Assembly: GCA_937926205.1 (NCBI GenBank) | Contig: CALEYL010000004.1 | Span: 1-64,000, forward strand | Reading direction: 5' to 3' | DNA from: an uncultured Saprospiraceae bacterium | Lineage (GTDB): Bacteria; Bacteroidota; Bacteroidia; Chitinophagales; Saprospiraceae | Length of the DNA: 64,000 bases | Shown: positions 58,760-64,000 of the stretch, piece after piece | Position numbering within the stretch: the stretch's first letter is position 1 | Layout of the letters: each line of letters opens with the position of its first letter | Translations under genes and position numbers: made by a program | The notes under the pieces: generated by a model | The model's input: only the letters and a program-made list of their open reading frames with translations | The model's database searches: none | Told to the model about the DNA's origin: nothing

Positions 58760-60184
58760 TTATGGGAAAATACCCATGTTCTGATAGTCGTTGCTTATTT
58801 TACTGATGGCATTTACAAATGCTGCTGTCCGGAGATTCTCGATCTGACTTTTTTGCATTTTCACTTCGCGAATCTGATGATAAGAGCTGACCATCGTTTC
58901 TTCTAATCCGGAACGCACAAGATCAACTTCTTCTGCACCGCGAGCAATCAGACGGCGTTGTTCATCAGAAATGTCCCTGCCGGTATATTGAGAAACAAGG
59001 TCAACTAAGTTGTTGTAATTCTGTTGGTTAAAGCGCTTATCCATGCGTCCGAACCGCATGTGTGAAAGGTTTTTCAACCATTCAAAATAAGAAACAGTAA
59101 CCCCGCCTGCATTGAGATATACATCCGGGATGACCAGTTTACCCATTTTGCTCAGAATATTTTCAGCCTCGAACGTTGTCGGACCATTCGCTGCTTCCGC
59201 GATGATTTTGGCTTTGATACGGGCGGCATTTTCGTCGGTTATCTGGCTTTCCAGAGCAGCTGGAATAAGAATGTCGCATTCAAATTCCAGGACTTCTCTA
59301 CGGTCTTTTTTATCAAAAACCTGAGCACCGGGGAAGCCAATGATGGATCCTGTTTCTTTTCTGAACTCCAGAAGTTCGTGAATGTCAATACCATCCGCTT
59401 TATAAATAGCGCCTTCGACTTCGGATACCCCAACCAGAATGGCGCCCCCTTCGTCCTGAGCGATGCGGGCAGTGTGGGCGCCAACGTTTCCAAGGCCCTG
59501 AACGACCATGGTTTTGCCTGCGATACCCGGAGTAAGCCCCAGCTTTTTCATGTCTTCAGAAAAAGAGCAGGCTTCCCGTAGGCCATAGAAGACGCCGCGT
59601 CCTGTTGCTTCATCCCGGCCACGGATACCATTTTGATTAACCGGCTTTCCGGTAACACAACCGGCAGAGTCTATTTCATCTCCTTTGAAGGTGCGGTATG
59701 TGTCATAAATCCACGCCATTTCGCGTGCCCCTGTACCATAGTCGGGTGCAGGTACGTCAATTGAAGGGCCAATAAAGTTGCGACGAATTAATTCCGTGGT
59801 ATAACGGCGGGTAATGCGCTCCAGTTCTTCTTCTTCGTATTCCCAGGGATTAATTTTCACACCACCTTTGGCGCCACCGAAAGGAACATCCACTATGGCA
59901 CATTTATAGCTCATCAGGGTAGCTAATGCCATGACTTCTTCCTGGTTCACGTGGTTGCTGTAGCGAATTCCCCCTTTGGTAGGCGTTCTGTGGTGGCTGT
60001 GTTGAACCCTGTAGGCCTCAATCACCCGTACTTCACCTTTGATCTTTACGGGAAAGTTGATTTGATAAACTGCGTTACAGACTTTGATCTGCTGAAGTAA
60101 ACCGGCTGGCAGATCCAGGTGCCGGGCTGCTTTATCAAAGTAGTCTGAAACACTTTGATAAAAACTAGGAACTACTTGTGTCAT
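58760..60184 (-). CDS. gdhA: Glutamate dehydrogenase (Glu/Leu/Phe/Val family)
   Basis: A 474-residue glutamate dehydrogenase. The N-terminal domain holds the substrate lysines (HRTPTKGGIRYSNHV, then PFGGAKGGVKINP with catalytic Lys106) and PAPDYGTGAREM with Asp148. The C-terminal Rossmann domain has MVVQGLGNVGAHTAR, and the domain end VSYFEWLKN. It interconverts glutamate and 2-oxoglutarate plus ammonia. The length (about 470) is longer than many 420-residue bacterial enzymes because of an N-terminal extension and a tail ending YQNMGIFP. Its start overlaps the ccmD-like gene by 20 bases, which ties it to the cytochrome c biogenesis operon. Confidence 0.95.
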   Translation of the reverse strand: MTQVVPSFYQSVSDYFDKAARHLDLPAGLLQQIKVCNAVYQINFPVKIKGEVRVIEAYRVQHSHHRTPTKGGIRYSNHVNQEEVMALATLMSYKCAIVDVPFGGAKGGVKINPWEYEEEELERITRRYTTELIRRNFIGPSIDVPAPDYGTGAREMAWIYDTYRTFKGDEIDSAGCVTGKPVNQNGIRGRDEATGRGVFYGLREACSFSEDMKKLGLTPGIAGKTMVVQGLGNVGAHTARIAQDEGGAILVGVSEVEGAIYKADGIDIHELLEFRKETGSIIGFPGAQVFDKKDRREVLEFECDILIPAALESQITDENAARIKAKIIAEAANGPTTFEAENILSKMGKLVIPDVYLNAGGVTVSYFEWLKNLSHMRFGRMDKRFNQQNYNNLVDLVSQYTGRDISDEQRRLIARGAEEVDLVRSGLEETMVSSYHQIREVKMQKSQIENLRTAAFVNAISKISNDYQNMGIFP

Positions 60185-60392
60185 GATTTTTAATTTGGTC
60201 CTCTAATCTGGTTAGTTTCCTGTCAAGGTAGATTAGAAAAAAAATAATCCCGATGAATACCATTACGATCACCGCGACGACAACGTAGATTTTCCCCGTG
60301 CTCCGCATAAAATCTGCACTTTCTGCAGCCCTGGCGCAGACAGGTAAAACAGACATAATCAACGTAAAAACAGTGAGCAGAAATCGATTCAT
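60165..60392 (-). CDS. ccmD: CcmD-like small membrane protein
   Basis: A 75-residue protein with a signal-like segment (ending ARAAE near 23) and one transmembrane helix (about 33-55) followed by LIYLDRKLTRLEDQIKN. The GKIYVVVAVIVMVFIG..FFLIYLDRKL.RLE pattern matches CcmD-family proteins of Bacteroidota, which stabilise the CcmABC heme-release complex. ATG at 60392 is preferred to one at 60434. It lies 92 bases after ccmC and overlaps gdhA by 20 bases. Confidence 0.82.
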   Translation of the reverse strand: MNRFLLTVFTLIMSVLPVCARAAESADFMRSTGKIYVVVAVIVMVFIGIIFFLIYLDRKLTRLEDQIKNHDTSSS

Positions 60393-60484
60393 CGGTCGAT
60401 TATTGACGAGCCAAAAGTCGTTTATATTTTTCATTTAACGAAATATTATTTGGTAATTTTTGTCGATTTTGTCTCTTTTCAGGA

Positions 60485-61573
60485 TTATTCGTCGTCGTCC
60501 AGACGTGCTTGCAAACTTTCCAGCCGGTATGCAATATTGGACATCCAAATCCCGATGAGTGTCCAGCCTATAATGGCCGGATAAAATACCAGTCGCATGG
60601 TATTGTCCAGGTCTTCTCCGCCCAAAGCAGGGTTGTTGGAAGCGCCAGGATGAAGGCTCACCTGTGCCATACGGGGTATAACATAAATGAGGGGGATCAG
60701 CGCTGCGAAAGCAAACAGGTTGTAAACAGCAGCAAGGCGCGCTTTTTTTTCAGGCTCTTCAAAGGAGGCCCGCAGCACGAAATAGGCGCCATAAATGAGC
60801 AAGGCAATTGCGGTCATCGTTTGTTTAATGTCCCAGCTCCAGAAATCGCCCCAGGTGTATTTTGCCCATATGGCTCCGGTAGTTAATCCGAGCATGCCAT
60901 AGAGCATGCCTGTTGTTGTAAAGGCATTGGCCCGCCGATCCAGGTAGGGTTGTGGTTTAATGAGGTACCTCGCACTGTAAACCACCGAATAGATAAAAAG
61001 AAAGGCCATGGCAAACCAGAGAGAAACATGGAAATAGGTGTTTCGAATGGTCTCGTATAATATGCTTCTGAATGGGAAGTCGAATCGAAATCCCGCATGG
61101 AGGTATTTTTTCAGGTCGTCTTTCAGCCAAAATTTCAGGCCTTCCTGCCGGTTAAAGGAATCCTGTGTGATTTGAATAGCCCTTGGCAAGAGTGCAGCGC
61201 CATATTTTGGACTGTCAGCAATAAGGGTAAAACGGGAAGAGCGTTTGTCAAAAGGCAAAAATGGAGGAATGTCAAAAACGACGCTCATGGCAGTGTCACT
61301 GTGTATCTTTGTAATGATTCCGGAAATCCATAGGCTGGAATCTTTATCGCCATACAAGCCAATACTGTCAGGTTTGAGCCATACACTAAGTTCTGCAGCA
61401 TCTTCTTCAAAATGCGTATTATAACCATTAACCCTTACTTCAAATTTTGAACCAACCGGGGTGATGCCGGGGTGAACGCCAATAATGCCCGGGTGCAGGG
61501 GCGTTAACATGCCTACGACAAAGACATACAATAAAATAAGGACGCCGAGCGCTTTCCACCAGTGTTTTTTCAT
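60485..61573 (-). CDS. ccmC: Cytochrome c biogenesis protein CcmC/CcsA-like
   Basis: A 362-residue protein of the CcmC/CcsA heme-handling family. An N-terminal membrane segment (about 7-25) and an extracytoplasmic domain of about 150 residues precede six transmembrane helices. The tryptophan-rich heme motif WGDFWSWD is clear, and conserved His residues flank it (for example TYFHVSLWF and SLHPGASNNPA). The long soluble insert at the N-terminus is characteristic of the Bacteroidota form, whereas proteobacterial CcmC is about 240 residues. It presents heme for cytochrome c maturation together with CcmB and CcmD. No ccmA is adjacent. Confidence 0.93.
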   Translation of the reverse strand: MKKHWWKALGVLILLYVFVVGMLTPLHPGIIGVHPGITPVGSKFEVRVNGYNTHFEEDAAELSVWLKPDSIGLYGDKDSSLWISGIITKIHSDTAMSVVFDIPPFLPFDKRSSRFTLIADSPKYGAALLPRAIQITQDSFNRQEGLKFWLKDDLKKYLHAGFRFDFPFRSILYETIRNTYFHVSLWFAMAFLFIYSVVYSARYLIKPQPYLDRRANAFTTTGMLYGMLGLTTGAIWAKYTWGDFWSWDIKQTMTAIALLIYGAYFVLRASFEEPEKKARLAAVYNLFAFAALIPLIYVIPRMAQVSLHPGASNNPALGGEDLDNTMRLVFYPAIIGWTLIGIWMSNIAYRLESLQARLDDDE

Positions 61574-61595
61574 GTTGTCAAACGATTAGATTGAT

Positions 61596-62255
61596 TTAGT
61601 CACGCCACAAATTTGGATACAATACGATTGCCATTCCGGCCAACACCAGGTCTATGGCAATCAGAATATTGATGTCCCTTTGAATGCCGATCTCGCTTGC
61701 TTTTTCCAGAGATTGGGCAGATAGTTTTACCAGTGTCAATAATATTGGTATGGCTACAGGAAAACCCAGTATGGCCGTTAGTGTTGCATTATTGTCCGCT
61801 TTCGCAGAAATGGCAGAAATAAAGGTAAACGTAATGGATAACCCTATACTCCCCAGTAGCAGGGCTGTCAGGAAGAGGGAATTGTTTTGAACCGGGCTTC
61901 CGGCCATAAAAGTCAAAGCGCCCCAGGTTAACAGGTTAAGCGCAAGCAAAAGCCCCGAGTTGTAAATAAACTTGGCCGTCAAAAGTGCCAATGGACTGGC
62001 AATCTGGTAGTAATACAATTGCCGGCTGCCGTTTTCCTGTACAAAACTTTTAACAATGGCGTTGATGGACGCGAAAAGGACAATGCTCCAGAAAAGGGCG
62101 TTCCAGGTGTTGGGCTCCACTTCTGCAAAAGCAGCATAGATGATGAAAACAGCAGACAGGACGTATAATAAAATGCCACTGATGGCATACTTCATACGCC
62201 ATTCGAGCAACAATTCTTTTCTAAGCAATACAACAATCTCCCGGAATAACAGCAT
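61596..62255 (-). CDS. ccmB: Heme exporter subunit CcmB
   Basis: A 219-residue six-helix membrane protein. It fits CcmB by length and by sequences such as LLRKELLLEWRMKYA near the start, FVQENGSRQLYYYQIASPLALLTAKFIYN and GFPVAIPILL. CcmB is the permease of the CcmAB transporter that drives release of holo-CcmE. The ATPase CcmA is not next to it and must be encoded elsewhere. ccmC follows 22 bases downstream. Confidence 0.92.
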   Translation of the reverse strand: MLLFREIVVLLRKELLLEWRMKYAISGILLYVLSAVFIIYAAFAEVEPNTWNALFWSIVLFASINAIVKSFVQENGSRQLYYYQIASPLALLTAKFIYNSGLLLALNLLTWGALTFMAGSPVQNNSLFLTALLLGSIGLSITFTFISAISAKADNNATLTAILGFPVAIPILLTLVKLSAQSLEKASEIGIQRDINILIAIDLVLAGMAIVLYPNLWRD

Positions 62256-62374
62256 AATTCAAATGATGGCAGTTAAAGCTTGAATGTTGCCCGAAGGTAA
62301 GTAAAAAGCAGTTTGAAGCGAAAGAGTGGCCTGAAAAATGACAAATTGGTGGCTTGCTGATTTTTTGAAAACGC

Positions 62375-62408
62375 AAAACCCCGACTTTTTTGTAAAAGTC
62401 AGGGTTTT
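62375..62408 (-). terminator. Rho-independent terminator of trxA
   Basis: A 15-bp stem (62375-62389 with 62394-62408; one pair is G-U on the minus strand) with a TTGT loop, 49 bases after the trxA stop. On the minus strand it continues GCGTTTTC. Confidence 0.75.
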
Positions 62409-62457
62409 ACGAAGAGAATAATGCCAATTTGGGGCAATGCGGACTTAGCTGTTAGTA

Positions 62458-62790
62458 CTAAATTGCAGTTTCTTTCAGCTGTGCCTCAATTTTGGCGGCA
62501 TACACCCCCTTAGGAGCAGCGCCGACCTGCTTATCTACTACCACGCCATCCTTCAGGATCAGCACAGTAGGAATGCTCCGAATGCCGTATTTCATAGAAA
62601 TATCAGGATTTTCATCAACATTTACCTTGCCAATCAAGGCCTTGCCATCGTATTCTTTAGACAATTCTTCAATGATTGGGCCCACCATGCGGCAAGGTCC
62701 GCACCATTCTGCCCAGAAGTCTATGACTTTTATGCCCTCAGTGTCGAGAACAGTTTCTTTAAAGTTTGAATCTGTGAACTGAAATGCCAT
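62458..62790 (-). CDS. trxA: Thioredoxin
   Basis: A 110-residue thioredoxin with the canonical active site WAEWCGPCR (Cys30, Cys33), KVNVDENPDISMKYGIRSIPTVLILKDG with the cis-Pro, and a C-terminal helix. It reduces protein disulfides in the cytosol. Single gene with its own terminator, divergent from the DUF3810 gene. No signal peptide. Confidence 0.97.
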   Translation of the reverse strand: MAFQFTDSNFKETVLDTEGIKVIDFWAEWCGPCRMVGPIIEELSKEYDGKALIGKVNVDENPDISMKYGIRSIPTVLILKDGVVVDKQVGAAPKGVYAAKIEAQLKETAI

Positions 62791-62968
62791 TGTTTGCTAT
62801 TTTTACAAGTAATTGAATTAATTGAATAACTTAACAGCAGCCAGGCTGTTTTGGTTTTATTCCCTTCGGCCTTTCTCGCCGATTCGGGTGTAAAGATAAA
62901 CACAAGTTTAGGTATGTATCATCCGTTGGCGGACACTTCTCACTTTTCGAACACAATAGACGCAGTTT

Positions 62969-64000
62969 ATGTTCAAACGTCACACCAAGCAATTGATCTG
63001 GATTGCGCTCGGAGCGCTTGTTATTGTCTTGCGCCAAATCACTGATGCACACCCTGAATGGATCGAACGTTATTACAGTCGCTCCTTTTTTCAGGTATTG
63101 CGCATCGGGATCGATTATGGATTGGGTTGGATACCATTTCCCCTGATTTACCTCTTTGCTCCGGCACTGCTGTTGTTGCTGGGATTTCGGATACGCCGGT
63201 TTTTTCGGACGCAGGGAGGCTTTTCAGAAAAACTGATTTCCGGTACACTTTCCGTCCTCGGGTTCGCCGGAGCGCTCGTTTTTTTCTTTATGGTACTCTG
63301 GGGCTTTAATTATGGCCGTTTGCCCGTTGAGTCCGTCCTGAAACTGGATCCGCATCCGTTGGATGTGAAAGAACTGGAAATGGAGTTGGAGAAAGAAACT
63401 GAAACCATTATCGCTTTAAGAGGCGCAATTCCCGGAGTTCCGGATACAGGAGCACTGGTACCTGCCAATTTTCCTGCAGATATGGAACAACAACTCCGAA
63501 AAGCGCTGAAGGAACAATTGTCGCTTTACAATTATCCTACACGAGGGCGTGTCCGTGGCCGGTTGCTTTTCCCCAAAGGAATATTTCTCAGATTCAGTTC
63601 AGCAGGGCTCTATTTTCCGTTTACCGGTGAAGGACATGCTGATGGGGGGCTGCATCCCCTGCAATTGCCCTATGTGCTTGCCCATGAAATGGCCCACGGA
63701 TATGGGTTTGGCGATGAAGGCACCTGTAATTTCTGGGCTTATTTGGCCTGTTCCCGGGCTCAATCACCGGTATTGGCTTATTGTGGCCATCTGACGCATT
63801 GGCGCACGCTGGCTGTTCACTTTCGCCGCTACGAACCGGAAACCTATAAGCGTCTCCGTGAGTCGCTTCCACCGGGTATTTTGGCAGACATCATGGCTAT
63901 CAATCGCAATATTATGGAATACCCCGACATCATGCCTCGATTCAGGGAAGCAGCGTATGAGGCATATCTGAAATCACAGGGCATCAGTGAAGGCATCCAA
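62969..64000 (+). CDS. DUF3810-family membrane protein (runs past the window end)
   Basis: An open frame from ATG at 62969 continues to the last base of the window (344 codons) without a stop, so the gene is 3'-truncated here. The start MFKRHTKQLIWIALGALVI contains the first transmembrane segment, and two more follow (about 55-75 and 92-112). The downstream part holds the DUF3810 signature: LPYVLAHEMAHGYGFGDEGTCNF (HEMAH, a zinc-metallopeptidase-like HExxH) and AYLACSRAQ. The fold suggests a membrane-anchored metalloprotease, though no substrate is known. Divergent from trxA across a 178-base gap where no promoter stands out. Confidence 0.9.
   Translation, partial: MFKRHTKQLIWIALGALVIVLRQITDAHPEWIERYYSRSFFQVLRIGIDYGLGWIPFPLIYLFAPALLLLLGFRIRRFFRTQGGFSEKLISGTLSVLGFAGALVFFFMVLWGFNYGRLPVESVLKLDPHPLDVKELEMELEKETETIIALRGAIPGVPDTGALVPANFPADMEQQLRKALKEQLSLYNYPTRGRVRGRLLFPKGIFLRFSSAGLYFPFTGEGHADGGLHPLQLPYVLAHEMAHGYGFGDEGTCNFWAYLACSRAQSPVLAYCGHLTHWRTLAVHFRRYEPETYKRLRESLPPGILADIMAINRNIMEYPDIMPRFREAAYEAYLKSQGISEGIQ

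Noticed and set aside
62791..62968. Promoters for trxA or the DUF3810 gene
   Set aside because: Only partial matches such as TATCTTTA on the minus strand, without a -33 element at proper spacing.

Overview
The window looks like a chromosome segment from a member of the Bacteroidota, most likely the Saprospiria (Saprospiraceae/Lewinella/Haliscomenobacter type). This rests on two SusC/SusD pairs, type IX secretion (T9SS) C-terminal sorting domains on an alpha-amylase and a metalloprotease, many lipoproteins with a Cys lipobox, families largely restricted to Bacteroidota (DUF5723, DUF3810, DUF6438, SusD-like_2), and promoters of the TTTG-N19-22-TAnnTTTG type without clear Shine-Dalgarno sites. 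The genus is inference. I see no rRNA, tRNA, CRISPR array, integrase, transposase or phage module.

Layout. 1-3.1 kb: a heptanucleotide tandem repeat, a coiled-coil cell-surface protein, an intergenic region with two large inverted repeats, and two small envelope proteins. 3.2-7.6 kb: TPM-domain protein, recF, a DUF721/DciA-like protein and lysS. 7.6-13.9 kb: an intergenic palindrome cluster, a beta-propeller-like lipoprotein, a sphingosine-1-phosphate-lyase-like PLP enzyme, an unknown lipoprotein, a diacylglycerol kinase family protein, a DUF5723 outer-membrane protein and an ElaA-type acetyltransferase. 14-17.3 kb: a 1,116-residue WG-repeat protein.

17.4-25.8 kb holds the most unusual unit: one promoter, a possible 26-codon small ORF, a fused double KAS III-like protein whose second half has lost its catalytic residues, a sterol-desaturase/fatty-acid-hydroxylase family membrane protein, a fatty acid desaturase, a GH3-family acyl-adenylating enzyme and two tandem short-chain dehydrogenases. 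Order, spacing and shared direction say operon. The chemistry suggests an acyl-derived lipid or amide product, which I cannot match to a described pathway.

25.9-29.6 kb: a phospholipid operon on the minus strand (CPBP protease, cdsA, psd, small conserved protein) divergent from pdxJ. 29.8-41.4 kb: two SusC/SusD nutrient-uptake operons with long structured leaders, the second ending in a SusE-like lipoprotein and a strong terminator. 41.4-47.4 kb: redoxin, folC, a class I aminotransferase and a T9SS-secreted GH13 alpha-amylase. 47.4-49.9 kb: mnmA, a lipoprotein and rimM in one operon. 50-55 kb: RlpA/SPOR protein, cohesin-like lipoprotein, OmpA-family protein, M43-like metalloprotease and a DUF6438 lipoprotein. 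55-58.5 kb: a lipoprotein vanadium haloperoxidase, an unknown lipoprotein, a TraB/GumN protein and an Lrp/AsnC regulator. 58.7-62.8 kb: ccmB-ccmC-ccmD-like cytochrome c biogenesis genes running into glutamate dehydrogenase, then thioredoxin. The window ends inside a DUF3810 gene.

Functionally the window mixes housekeeping (lysS, recF, folC, pdxJ, mnmA, rimM, trxA) with envelope and lipid genes. Lipid enzymes recur: SPL-like lyase, diacylglycerol kinase, the KAS III/desaturase/GH3/SDR unit, CdsA and PSD.
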